Shown here piece after piece: positions 35,686 through 44,368 of a stretch of DNA of 64,000 nucleotides (position 1 is the first letter of the stretch; each line of letters starts with the position of its first letter). The notes beneath the pieces were generated by a model, which was not told the DNA's origin, made no database searches, and saw only the letters and a list, made by a program, of their open reading frames with translations. The stretch is from Chryseolinea soli (GTDB taxonomy: Bacteria > Bacteroidota > Bacteroidia > Cytophagales > Cyclobacteriaceae): assembly GCF_003589925.1 (NCBI RefSeq), contig NZ_CP032382.1:3720001-3784000 (forward strand), in the 5' to 3' direction. The position numbers were made by a program, and so were the translations under genes.

Positions 35686-36165
35686 ATGAAAACTAATGAA
35701 ATTGATCTTTTGAAGGGCATTCACCCTGGGTTTGTCCTGGAAAGAAAGCTGAAGGAGAAGAACCTTAGGAAAGGTCCATTTGCTATATCCATAAATGCGT
35801 ATCCTCAGATTTTAGGGGATATTACAAAAGGCAAACGCGGCATGAATACCGCACTTAGCCTGAGAATCGAGCACGCCCTGGGATTAGAGGAGGGTTTCTT
35901 CATGACGCTTCAGGTTCACTATGAGATCAAAGAAGAAAAGCGCAAGCAACAGGACATGTCTCATCCTGACCTGGCAATATTGAGGAGCGGATTATTCTGG
36001 GACACTGATGTTTCGAAGATTGATTGGCAAAGGCAACGCAAGGCAATCATTCAAAGAATTTTTGAACGCGGTGATGAACAGGAGAAAGCCGAAATAAGAC
36101 GCTTCTATGGAAGTGATATTGTAAAAAAGGTTCTGCAGGAACTGAATCTGAGCCATGCCGGATAG
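35686..36165 (+). CDS. HigA-like helix-turn-helix antitoxin
   Basis: The 159-aa cytoplasmic protein resembles HigA/VapI-type antidotes: GIHPGFVLERKLKEKNL, then an HTH region (PFAISINAYPQILGDITKGKRG) and the LSLRIEHALGLEEGFFMTLQ segment typical of this group. In HigA proteins this last part follows the DNA-recognition helix. The usual Cro-like helix is diverged. An extra C-terminal tail of about 60 residues may hold the toxin-binding part. The stop codon overlaps the next gene by 11 bp, so translation is coupled. The upstream palindrome supports autoregulation. It would neutralise the nucleotidyltransferase encoded next, although AbiEii toxins normally pair with AbiEi and not with HigA. Confidence 0.8.
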   Translation: MKTNEIDLLKGIHPGFVLERKLKEKNLRKGPFAISINAYPQILGDITKGKRGMNTALSLRIEHALGLEEGFFMTLQVHYEIKEEKRKQQDMSHPDLAILRSGLFWDTDVSKIDWQRQRKAIIQRIFERGDEQEKAEIRRFYGSDIVKKVLQELNLSHAG

Positions 36166-36802
36166 TTTGCATTGGGATACCGTTACTCCCCTGCTGAAGG
36201 ATGCGCTCACCATCCTGATGGAAAGCGAAATATTTGACCCGTTCCGTTTGGTGGGGGGTACTTCACTGAGCCTACAGTTGGGACACCGAATGTCGGACGA
36301 CATTGATTTGTTCACCGATGAAGTCTATGAGTCAATTGATTTTGATAAGATTGATAAGTTCCTCAGAGATTCCTTCGCCTATGTATCCGAACCAACAACA
36401 GGTCCGATTGGGATGGGAAGGTCATATTTCATTGGCAACAGCAAGGATGATACTGTCAAGCTTGATCTTTATTACACCGACAAGTTCATAAGAGATCCGT
36501 TAGTTTTAGGTCCCTACAGACTGGCAACAGTGGAGGAGATTGTGGCGATGAAAATCGACATTGTTCAGCGTCGCGGCAGGAAAAAAGATTTTTGGGACCT
36601 GCATGAAGTGATTGAGGACTACAGCATAGAAGCAATGATTGCGCTGCACCAGGAGCGATACCCGTATAATCACAACGAAGCGATTATAAGAGAAAACTTC
36701 ACCGATTTTTCAAACGCCGATGGCGACTTTGATCCAAAATGCGCGAGGGGAAAGTTCTGGGAACTTATTAAATATGATTTCTTCAAGACGCTAGAGTCTT
36801 GA
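36155..36802 (+). CDS. AbiEii/AbiGii-like nucleotidyltransferase toxin
   Basis: The 215-aa protein belongs to the DUF1814/AbiEii group of nucleotidyltransferases, whose studied members (for example MenT and AbiEii) transfer nucleotides to RNA and stop growth, often in abortive infection. The catalytic GGTSLS motif is at 34-39 and the metal-binding SDDIDLF at 47-53. The Lys of MKIDI (residue 133) and the RGRKKDFWDLHE segment (140-151) complete the family pattern. It overlaps the antitoxin gene by 11 bp. It could alternatively be a standalone nucleotidyltransferase, but the overlap and operator argue for a toxin. Confidence 0.85.
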   Translation: MPDSLHWDTVTPLLKDALTILMESEIFDPFRLVGGTSLSLQLGHRMSDDIDLFTDEVYESIDFDKIDKFLRDSFAYVSEPTTGPIGMGRSYFIGNSKDDTVKLDLYYTDKFIRDPLVLGPYRLATVEEIVAMKIDIVQRRGRKKDFWDLHEVIEDYSIEAMIALHQERYPYNHNEAIIRENFTDFSNADGDFDPKCARGKFWELIKYDFFKTLES

Positions 36803-37388
36803 ACCCGCCGACAGAATTAACGTGCGCCAAAATCACAGCGTCAGATATCATGTTTATCAAAATAAATCTGTATCACGGCTATTTTCATAATCAAATTGTG
36901 CCTTTAGTATTGCGTCCTTTCAATTTCGAACCCCGCTGGGGTACTTTTTATCGATCTAACTTCCTGAAGGTTAGAATATTATATCTTATAAAATCCAAAA
37001 ATTACCGCGTGATTTTTGGTATCTTTTGATTCGTTTTGGTCTCTTAATGAACGTCTTTACTCTCATAAATTTACGAAAAAGGGCGAATTGTGGCCCAGAA
37101 ATGGTCGAAATCCGGCCAAATTTTACTATTTTTTAAGTGGGAAGATTGCCCCACACAATAGGGGATGCGCACATTCTCTTGTATTTGACTTGCCAGAGGG
37201 AAAATATTTGAGCTACAGGCATGTATTGAAAAGCTCGGGCTTAAGACTTCGAGCATTTTTGGAATGTTTACTTGGTGCAGCAATCACTGGCGCATAGTAA
37301 TTCTTATTAGCTCCAAGCCAGAAGAGGCTTTAAAGATTTTTGTTGTAGGTAACATTTATATAAAGCACCCTTAGCCATTAAAATCGTT
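36803..37388. other. Intergenic region between the toxin gene and the defence island
   Basis: Apart from the weak terminator at 36930-36949, these 586 bases are AT-rich and show no supported gene. Two overlapping frames (36799-37029 and 37016-37297) have no start signals and no family features. The change to more AT-rich sequence begins here and may mark one edge of horizontally acquired DNA. Confidence 0.5.
36930..36949 (+). terminator. Possible terminator after the toxin gene
   Basis: ACCCC and GGGGT form a 5-bp stem around a GCT loop, followed by ACTTTTT. It is short and lies 128 bp after the toxin stop codon, so the call is tentative. Confidence 0.4.
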
Positions 37389-38534
37389 ATGATTAGAGAA
37401 AAAATTGGAACCAAAGAGAATATAGTCAACCTATTTTCTCATCCAAATAATTGCAGTAATGTTTGCTATTTGCCCTGGACCCTAGAGCAAACAGTTAAAC
37501 ACTACATTTCACAGAGCATCCAAAGAGATGGATATAACACAACCTCCTTGACCATTACGGTATCCGGAAATGATGTATTTCTTGAGTCGGATGGTGAAAC
37601 CTTCTCAGGTGAATACTTAAAAAACCTAATAAAGTTTCTTGAAATCGGGCTACTGGGCTTCGATCTTTCGATCAAAAGAAACAACGTGAAAAAATGGAAG
37701 GCTAACTGGAGATTCTTATTACCTCTTGGCATTTCAATTTTTAATCATAAGACCATTGAAATGATGGATTTTCCCCCTGTTTCCCTGGTATTGGAAAAGC
37801 AAGATTACTTGAATTCCAAAACCAGCGATCGCTGGTCCGAGCTACTGCTGTTGAATGGTGCGGATAAGATTGACCTTGAGAAATTTGAGTCAATTTTAGA
37901 TATAGTGCCGATAGCTGCTCCGGCTGGAGATGGAGCTATTTTAGATCAGGAAGGTGTTTATAATGGCGATTTTGACGGCTACACGCTGAGCCTATTGGAT
38001 TTTTTTTCAAAGACTTCAGATCCCTTAATTGGTAAGCCGCTGGTTGCTTTTGGTGCGCCTATCAGGCAATGGTTGAAGCGAAAATATGGATTGTCACTAA
38101 ATGTTTTAACAGTGGGCACGTTCAAATTGGATAACAACAGGACAATATCTACTATAGGTTCAAATCATCCGGCTTTTATTTTCTACGCGGGCCATAAATT
38201 CATATGCGAGCCAGATAAGGACAAATTAAATTTTGAGCTCGCATTTAAAGTGATGCAGCAAGACCTGATTGTGGCGCAATGGCAAGTTGAAATGGGAAGT
38301 AAACCAGCCTCTGATCCAAAAGCTGTATTGGCGAAATGCAAGACTAATTGGGCGAACAGGCCAAGTGAAATTGAAGACCTTGTAAATAGACAGGTCTATG
38401 GAAAAACCATCACGCGTGAGCTACAGGAGTATGCAAGGTCCCTTGCGACTGAAACAGACTTTAAATTCAACGAAAAATTTTTACAAGAAATCGAGAAGAA
38501 TGCTCCTCTTGAATTGTTAAAAAGAGATTGGTGA
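37389..38534 (+). CDS. Unrecognised 381-aa protein
   Basis: I do not recognise this protein with confidence. It is soluble, has no signal peptide or membrane helix and is rich in charged residues. Distinct features are VAFGAPIRQWLKRKYGLSLN in the middle, a GSNHPAFIFYAG segment near residue 260 and an amphipathic C-terminal helix region ending EKNAPLELLKRDW. The HP-containing strand and preceding FGAP segment vaguely recall uracil-DNA-glycosylase-type folds, but this is too weak to name it. It ends 26 bp before the S1/P1 nuclease gene, so the two may form an operon at the edge of the defence island. Confidence 0.75.
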   Translation: MIREKIGTKENIVNLFSHPNNCSNVCYLPWTLEQTVKHYISQSIQRDGYNTTSLTITVSGNDVFLESDGETFSGEYLKNLIKFLEIGLLGFDLSIKRNNVKKWKANWRFLLPLGISIFNHKTIEMMDFPPVSLVLEKQDYLNSKTSDRWSELLLLNGADKIDLEKFESILDIVPIAAPAGDGAILDQEGVYNGDFDGYTLSLLDFFSKTSDPLIGKPLVAFGAPIRQWLKRKYGLSLNVLTVGTFKLDNNRTISTIGSNHPAFIFYAGHKFICEPDKDKLNFELAFKVMQQDLIVAQWQVEMGSKPASDPKAVLAKCKTNWANRPSEIEDLVNRQVYGKTITRELQEYARSLATETDFKFNEKFLQEIEKNAPLELLKRDW

Positions 38535-38560
38535 GCTATGTAATTGACAAGGTGCTGAAT

Positions 38561-39331
38561 ATGCGAAAATATTATTGGGGACTAGTGTTTTTTATTCTTT
38601 CACACAACACTGAGGGATACGATAAAATCGGTCATCGAATCATCGCGCAAATAGCTTCAATGAATTTACATCCGAAGGCAAAATTAAGAATTGAGAATAT
38701 TCTAGGTAAAAATGGACTGGCAAATGTCTCGAACTGGGCGGATGAGATTAGAAGTGACCATGCGTTTGACTATTCTGCGAGATGGCATTATTTAAATGTT
38801 GATGGTGAATATGACTCAAATGACCTGGATAGCGTGTTTGAAAATGCTACAAATAGAAATGACAATCTTTTATTTGCGATTGACAGTCTGATTAAAGTGC
38901 TTAGAAAGAATCGAAATGATATTCAGGCGCTGAAATTTTTGGTCCATTTTATAGGTGACCTTCATCAGCCTTTGCATTTGGGTAGATCAATTGATCGAGG
39001 TGGGAATTTGATTAAAGTAAAGTGGTCCAAGGACTCGATTAATCTTCATTCCTTGTGGGATACTCAGATGATCAATTTTGAACAACTGAGTTATACAGAA
39101 TACTCACATTTTCTCTTAGAGTCATCGAACTTTAAAGAAGTGCGATCTGCAAAATCAAACTTAAAAACTTCTTTCAAAAAGTCGTATGTGATTAGTAGAA
39201 GAATATATAATTACAACTACAAAGATTTAAACCAATATATTTACTACTACGGTTTTTCAAATGACATTGCAGGATTGCTGATTACTGGAGGCTCTCTTCT
39301 CTCTTCTGTGCTCAATGAACTATATTCATAA
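38561..39331 (+). CDS. Secreted S1/P1-type zinc nuclease
   Basis: S1/P1 nucleases cut single-stranded nucleic acid using three zinc ions outside the cytoplasm. The ATG at 38561 gives 256 aa and a short signal peptide (MRKYYWGLVFFILSHN). A start at 38528 would place extra residues before it. Almost all zinc ligands are present: His25 (IGHRII), Asp61 (NWADEIR), His76 (ARWHYLN), His129/Asp133/His139 (HFIGDLHQPLH) and His163/Asp167 (LHSLWD). The canonical ligand formed by the N-terminal Trp of the mature protein is replaced by Tyr20 in EGYDKIGH. The nuclease sits between the unrecognised 381-aa gene and the defence island. Confidence 0.9.
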   Translation: MRKYYWGLVFFILSHNTEGYDKIGHRIIAQIASMNLHPKAKLRIENILGKNGLANVSNWADEIRSDHAFDYSARWHYLNVDGEYDSNDLDSVFENATNRNDNLLFAIDSLIKVLRKNRNDIQALKFLVHFIGDLHQPLHLGRSIDRGGNLIKVKWSKDSINLHSLWDTQMINFEQLSYTEYSHFLLESSNFKEVRSAKSNLKTSFKKSYVISRRIYNYNYKDLNQYIYYYGFSNDIAGLLITGGSLLSSVLNELYS

Positions 39332-39740
39332 AGTATGCATGCCGAGAGAGAATTAAAACACAGGCGATTACCTTTAAAGCCAAAAATATACTACGTGTGC
39401 CGGATGAATCGGAAAGTAGCAGAGATTACAATAAATCGTTAAAGGCCTTCATTTTTAGGATAAAAAACGTTCCAAAACGCATCTTTTTCTTTCCAAAAAA
39501 CATCGTTTTCGGATCAATTTTCGCATATTTTTACTAGAAATGTAGGACGACTATTTCATTAAAAAAGGAAATTCCCGTGAAGAACCCACCCTTAAAGTAC
39601 TCCCTGACTGAGGGCCGGCTTTCAACGCTATTTTTTTGATGACAGGAATTACTCTACTACCACCTATCTCTGGGTTAAAGCGATCGCGGCGGAAATCATT
39701 CGGAGGTAATAAACAATTGATCAGCTAGATTAAGATTAAT
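39332..39740. other. Intergenic region before the helicase operon
   Basis: These 409 bp are AT-rich and hold no gene that I can support. The stretch presumably contains the promoter of the helicase-SMC-sspA operon, but I find no exact TAnnTTTG element and no notable repeat. Confidence 0.5.
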
Positions 39741-41972
39741 ATGCTAAAGGAAGTCAATTGGTCAGTATCTAGAACATATCGATCCGAAACAGAATGCGAA
39801 CCGTATCAATTTTATAGTGATGCGTTAATCCAGAGCAAATCTCTGGACCTTCTACTGGGATACTTCAGTTCTGCGACGATTAGCGTGCTCTCAGGGGGGT
39901 TTGCCGTTTTTCTCTCGTCTGGCGGTATAGCCCGAATAGTGATCAATGATGTTTTGTCGGATCAGGACAAGCATGCAATAAAGCAAGCAACCCAACGTGA
40001 GGCTGCTTTATTTCCGATTGATCTATTAAATGTGAAGGGCCTTCGAAAAACGTTGGATGATTATGGTAGACATTTTTTTGAATGTCTCTCATGGTTGATA
40101 GCTAATCAAAGAATTCAGATGAAGATCATTCGGCCGAAAAATCGAAGAGGAATATCTCATTACAAATCTGGAATATTTTCTGACGGAATAGAGCAAGTTG
40201 GATTCAAAGGATCGTGCAATTTTACTGCATACGGTCTCCTCGAAAACTTGGAAGAGATGGACGTGTATTTGAGCTGGGAGAATGGGCGATCAAGCCAGTG
40301 GATTAACAATCAAGCGGAATACTTTCAGAAAATATTTTCTGGGGATGCCGATTTTGTCGAATATCTTGATGTTAATGCTGTTACGGTGGCGATCCAAAAA
40401 GAGTTCGGTGACAAAACCATTGGCGAGCTTTTGATTGAGGAAAGAGAGCTCCTTGAAAGAAAGAGAAAGTTCTTTGAAAACCCACTTTTGCAAAGAACAT
40501 TTGACAAGGTTAACGCGAAACTGGAGTATATCATCCGTGAGCCACGCTTCCCATACCTCGATGGGCCCAGGGCGTATCAAATCGAAGCTTACGAACGCTG
40601 GAGGAAAAAAGGAACAAAGGGAATTTTCGCAATGGCGACGGGCACTGGAAAAACGATCACATCGCTGAATTGTATATTACAAGAATTCAAGAAAAACTCC
40701 AGCCACACTTATCATGCGCTGATTTTAGTCCCGACAATAACTCTTGTAGATCAATGGGTGAAAGAAGTGCGATCTTTTAACTTTCAAGAGGTATTCAAGG
40801 TCTCCTCGAAGAACGACTGGCAAAACGAACTAACTACTCTAGTATCCACATCAAAGCGTATTTCACTTTCTTTCATCATCGTTAGTACCTATGCATCATT
40901 TGTCAAGGACAAATTTCGAAGACTCGTAAACGACCTCCCAGAGGATACCATATTTATTGCTGACGAAGGCCACAATCTTGCTTCTCCAATTGTAGCCGAA
41001 AAACTCAAAGGGTTCAAGCTTCAAAAAAGAATCGGATTGTCGGCTACGCCCAAAAGGATATATGACCCTGAGGGTACACAAGGGATGGAGCGTTTCTTTG
41101 ACGACCGAGAGCCTTATACCTTCTCCTTTCCGATGGAGCAGGCCATTAAGCAGGGTGTACTATGCAGTTACTACTATTTTCCGCATATTATTCGATTGGC
41201 CCCAGATGAATTGAGCCGTTACATTGAGATTAGTAATAGGCTTGCAAAACTATCCCGTTTTAAGCGGTCGCCAGAAAACGACATCATCATTGAACGTTTG
41301 CTATTAACTAGGAAACGAATCATTCATAAAGCCACACACAAACTACCAACTACCATTGACATTCTTACCCATCAATTCCAAGAGCGTGGAAACCTAAAGT
41401 ATACATTTGTATATGTTCCCGAGGGTGAGAGTTTTGAAATACGAGAGGAAGCCGATGAACTTGTTGCCGACAATATTAAGTTGATCAATCAATACACGAG
41501 GGAGATCGCAAAAATTGACGACAATATTCTAGTCAATCAGTTCATAAGTGGTATGAAGGATCGTCAAGAGATACTGGATCAGTTTCAATCGGGTGTGATC
41601 GACGTTATTGCGTCCATGAAATGCCTTGACGAGGGCGTGGACATACCAAGGGCAGAAGTGGCCATATTTTGCAGCAGTACAGGAAATCCAAGACAATTCG
41701 TTCAACGACGCGGCCGCATTTTACGAAATCATCCTGAAAAGGATCACGCCGTTATTCATGACTTGGTGGTCATACCAGATTACACCGAACGCAATCTTGA
41801 TGCGGATACCTACGCGCTCGAAAAGGGACTGGTTAAAGCGGAACTTGAAAGAGTCATGCACTTCGCATCGCTATCTAGAAATCCGTACAACGCTGAGGAC
41901 GTATTTAAAAGCGTTTGTGATTACTATGATCTCAATGTTTATTCTATTCAAAACGAACTTTCAGCGGTATGA
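39741..41972 (+). CDS. PLD-domain superfamily II helicase
   Basis: The 743-aa protein joins a phospholipase-D-like nuclease domain to a DEAD/DEAH-type helicase. The N-terminal part has a PLD half-motif, HYK (140-142) followed by GSCNFT (157-162). Only one HKD half-site is seen, as in dimeric PLD nucleases. The helicase has motif I MATGTGKT at 298-305, motif II DEGH at 408-411, motif III SATPKR, motif V DEGVDIP and motif VI QFVQRRGRILR. Enzymes of this architecture occur in restriction and defence systems and would translocate along and cut DNA. It starts an operon that runs through the SMC-like ATPase to sspA. I infer that it is part of the restriction arm. The stop codon overlaps the next ATG (ATGA). 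Confidence 0.88.
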   Translation: MLKEVNWSVSRTYRSETECEPYQFYSDALIQSKSLDLLLGYFSSATISVLSGGFAVFLSSGGIARIVINDVLSDQDKHAIKQATQREAALFPIDLLNVKGLRKTLDDYGRHFFECLSWLIANQRIQMKIIRPKNRRGISHYKSGIFSDGIEQVGFKGSCNFTAYGLLENLEEMDVYLSWENGRSSQWINNQAEYFQKIFSGDADFVEYLDVNAVTVAIQKEFGDKTIGELLIEERELLERKRKFFENPLLQRTFDKVNAKLEYIIREPRFPYLDGPRAYQIEAYERWRKKGTKGIFAMATGTGKTITSLNCILQEFKKNSSHTYHALILVPTITLVDQWVKEVRSFNFQEVFKVSSKNDWQNELTTLVSTSKRISLSFIIVSTYASFVKDKFRRLVNDLPEDTIFIADEGHNLASPIVAEKLKGFKLQKRIGLSATPKRIYDPEGTQGMERFFDDREPYTFSFPMEQAIKQGVLCSYYYFPHIIRLAPDELSRYIEISNRLAKLSRFKRSPENDIIIERLLLTRKRIIHKATHKLPTTIDILTHQFQERGNLKYTFVYVPEGESFEIREEADELVADNIKLINQYTREIAKIDDNILVNQFISGMKDRQEILDQFQSGVIDVIASMKCLDEGVDIPRAEVAIFCSSTGNPRQFVQRRGRILRNHPEKDHAVIHDLVVIPDYTERNLDADTYALEKGLVKAELERVMHFASLSRNPYNAEDVFKSVCDYYDLNVYSIQNELSAV

Positions 41973-42181
41973 CCAGAGAAGAAATACTCCAAACTTTCCT
42001 CGAAGATCCTTTGCTTATTGAGAAAAAGCACATCGCGGAGGAAAAAATTAAAGATGCCTCCTTTTCGCAACCATCCAATAACAAGCTCATTGAAGTAATC
42101 AAGCTTGCCATAACAGGCAATGTGGAGCAGGAACCTGAAGGTGTCACGAGTCGTAAGATCAATCAATACCTAAACCGTTGA
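41969..42181 (+). CDS. Small 70-aa protein between helicase and SMC-like ATPase
   Basis: This short acidic-to-neutral protein starts at an ATGA overlap with the helicase stop codon and ends four bases before the SMC-like gene, so it is translationally coupled to both. It is predicted helical (MTREEILQTFLEDPLLIEKK) with a C-terminal GVTSRKINQYLNR that could be a small DNA-binding or docking element. No family is recognised. Its tight placement argues that it is a real subunit, perhaps an adaptor. Confidence 0.75.
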   Translation: MTREEILQTFLEDPLLIEKKHIAEEKIKDASFSQPSNNKLIEVIKLAITGNVEQEPEGVTSRKINQYLNR

Positions 42182-42185
42182 GGAT

Positions 42186-44366
42186 ATGATTATAGAAAAA
42201 ATTGAACTGGAAAATTTCATGTGTTATGCTGGCAAGAATATCCTAGAATTCAAGGAAGGAATTAATGTAATCATTGGTGACAACGGCTACGGAAAGTCAA
42301 AATTATATGACGCATTTTATTGGGTAATGTATGATCAGGTATTTTCAACTGAGAAAAAGATTTTCGAGAACACCAAGATAGTCAAGTCCGGTATAATTTC
42401 GGATAAAGCTAAAACAGAAACGCCCAATGGACGGGTAACCTGTATGGTTAAGATAACATTCAAAAACGTTGATCGAGGCAATTTCTACATCCTAGAAAGA
42501 AAGTATACTATAAATACCAAGGACGGTGTGATCAAGGAAAATAACGACAGTGAATTCACGGTCATGAAAAAGGATCTCTCTTATCTGAATGCCAGAATGG
42601 TAACTGACGAAGAGGAGAAAAATAAAATAAGGGAACGGATACTGCCGCCCCCGGTGAAGGACTACCTATGGTTTCAGGGAGAGCAGGTCGAATCGATTAT
42701 TGATTTTAACAAACAGGATACCCTAACCAAGGCTATCAACGTACTCTCCAGTATTACAAGGTATGACCAAATAAAAGCACTGGCAATCGTGGCTGCCAAA
42801 ACCGGGAACAACGAGTATGACCGAGAAGTTAAGAGACTGAGCAAAGACGCAGACAAAAGCGAACAACTGGAAATCGAAAAAAAACAGCTGGAGGGAAAAA
42901 TACAACGATATCAAGATGAAGAAACTGAAGTAAAGGAAAACCTGTCAAGAGCAGAAGAGAAGTGTGAGGTGCTGCTAAACAAAATCGGAGATGCAACAAC
43001 GGTAAGCGAACTGCAACAGCGAAAGAAAGGCCTTTTGAGCCAATTGGTTGATTTGAACCAATTACAAAAAGAGGAGCAGATTAGTTTTCACCGAAAGATG
43101 TTTAGGAGTAAATGGGTACTCAAAGGAACGGCAAAGCTCCATACCGACTACAGCGAGCAGTTTTCTAAGTACGAGAACCTAAAACTTGAAGCCGCGGCTG
43201 ACATTAAAGCAAAACAAAATATAGAGGAGGAAATTGCTAAAAAGCTACAGTTCAGACTGCCACTTGATGTTCCTGAGCCCATTTACGTCCAGCGTATGCT
43301 TGATGCCGAGCGATGCCTGGTCTGCGACCGCGAAGCTAAAGAAAACTCCGATCCGTGGAATCGAATCAAGGAGCTTATAGACAGGCCAGATCGAAAGAAC
43401 ACGAGTAATTTACCCGAACCGGTCAAACATGATTTCTCAGCAGATTTGAAACGGTTGTACCAGAATGGCCTAGCCCTTGTTCACCGAATTGATGAGTTAG
43501 ATGAGGACATCAATGAAACATTAACAAAGATAGCCAACATCACCACCCGAATTCGCCAAGTAAACAAACAAATTGAAAAAGTAGAAGAGGAGATTCAAAA
43601 GTTGTTGTCAGATACATCCTTGAGTGCCGAGACTGCAGAAAACATCATCGCAGAATATTCAATCCAGAATAAGTATGTCAAGGATTTTTCTGAGCAACTA
43701 AACGCATTAAGTCAAAAGCTCGAAAATAGCCGGTCAACACTACGAGATGTTAATGACAAACTGGCAGCATTGGTCGATGAGATTCCTAAATCGTTGATAG
43801 AGAAGCGGGAGATATTAAACGATTTCGAGGCGATGGCTATTTCGACTCGGGAGAGAGTTTTTAACCAACTAATCCTTCAGCTTGAAAACGAAGCGAACAA
43901 ACACTACGAGGCCATGACTGCAGGTAATAAATCCGTGAAGGGACAGATCAAATTGCGAAAGTTACCCAACGGCAACTATATGCCTGAAATAATTGACGAC
44001 AGTGGAAAGCCATTACTTGGATCTAACACGAGCAACCTTATCCTTGTTAAGCTTTCTGCGATCATGGCAATTATATCGGCCAAGAGCAGTTCTGGACTCG
44101 TTGATCTATACACGCTTATTACCGACGCCCCGACTTCCGTTTTTGGCGAAGACTATACAATTGGTTTTTGTAAGACCATTAGCAAGGTGTACAAGCAGAG
44201 TATTATTATGAGTAAGGAATTTTATAAAAACCAGAATCTTAAGAATGAATTACTTTCCAATCCTGAGATAAAAATTGGTAAGGTTTACACCATTACCCCC
44301 AGTATCATAGAAACCGAAAGAAATAATCGAAATAATCTCTTTACTAAAGTTGAACTTGACAACTAA
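42186..44366 (+). CDS. Rad50/DndD-like SMC-type ATPase
   Basis: The 726-aa protein has the SMC/Rad50 layout. An N-terminal ATPase half carries Walker A GDNGYGKSK at 31-39. Long coiled coils occupy about 210-340 and 410-590. A zinc-hook-like CLVC (Cys377/Cys380) lies at the centre. The C-terminal half has a signature-like LLGSNTSNLILVKLSA and a Walker B-like LYTLITDAPTSVFG. DndD of phosphorothioation systems and restriction-type SMC proteins share this form. The Walker A has Lys at the last position where Ser or Thr is usual, and the acidic residue after the Walker B Asp is replaced by Ala, as in some Rad50-like members. It starts four bases after the 70-aa gene and ends two bases before the 170-aa gene. 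Confidence 0.85.
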   Translation: MIIEKIELENFMCYAGKNILEFKEGINVIIGDNGYGKSKLYDAFYWVMYDQVFSTEKKIFENTKIVKSGIISDKAKTETPNGRVTCMVKITFKNVDRGNFYILERKYTINTKDGVIKENNDSEFTVMKKDLSYLNARMVTDEEEKNKIRERILPPPVKDYLWFQGEQVESIIDFNKQDTLTKAINVLSSITRYDQIKALAIVAAKTGNNEYDREVKRLSKDADKSEQLEIEKKQLEGKIQRYQDEETEVKENLSRAEEKCEVLLNKIGDATTVSELQQRKKGLLSQLVDLNQLQKEEQISFHRKMFRSKWVLKGTAKLHTDYSEQFSKYENLKLEAAADIKAKQNIEEEIAKKLQFRLPLDVPEPIYVQRMLDAERCLVCDREAKENSDPWNRIKELIDRPDRKNTSNLPEPVKHDFSADLKRLYQNGLALVHRIDELDEDINETLTKIANITTRIRQVNKQIEKVEEEIQKLLSDTSLSAETAENIIAEYSIQNKYVKDFSEQLNALSQKLENSRSTLRDVNDKLAALVDEIPKSLIEKREILNDFEAMAISTRERVFNQLILQLENEANKHYEAMTAGNKSVKGQIKLRKLPNGNYMPEIIDDSGKPLLGSNTSNLILVKLSAIMAIISAKSSSGLVDLYTLITDAPTSVFGEDYTIGFCKTISKVYKQSIIMSKEFYKNQNLKNELLSNPEIKIGKVYTITPSIIETERNNRNNLFTKVELDN

Positions 44367-44368
44367 AT

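Noticed and set aside
36920..36950. tRNA-fragment-like TTCGAACCCC at the possible island edge (attachment-site candidate)
   Set aside because: No T-stem pairing and no second copy of the sequence was noticed near the conjugative genes; a small terminator explains part of it.
36799..37297. Two overlapping short frames after the toxin gene
   Set aside because: AT-rich chance frames with no start context or recognisable sequence.
37389..38534. Uracil-DNA glycosylase-like assignment for the 381-aa protein
   Set aside because: Only a short HP-containing strand and an FGAP segment resemble it; the other motifs of the family are not visible.
39741..41972. Type I or type III restriction endonuclease subunit
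   Set aside because: The PLD half-motif and lack of a methyltransferase or specificity subunit nearby argue against a classical restriction-modification system.
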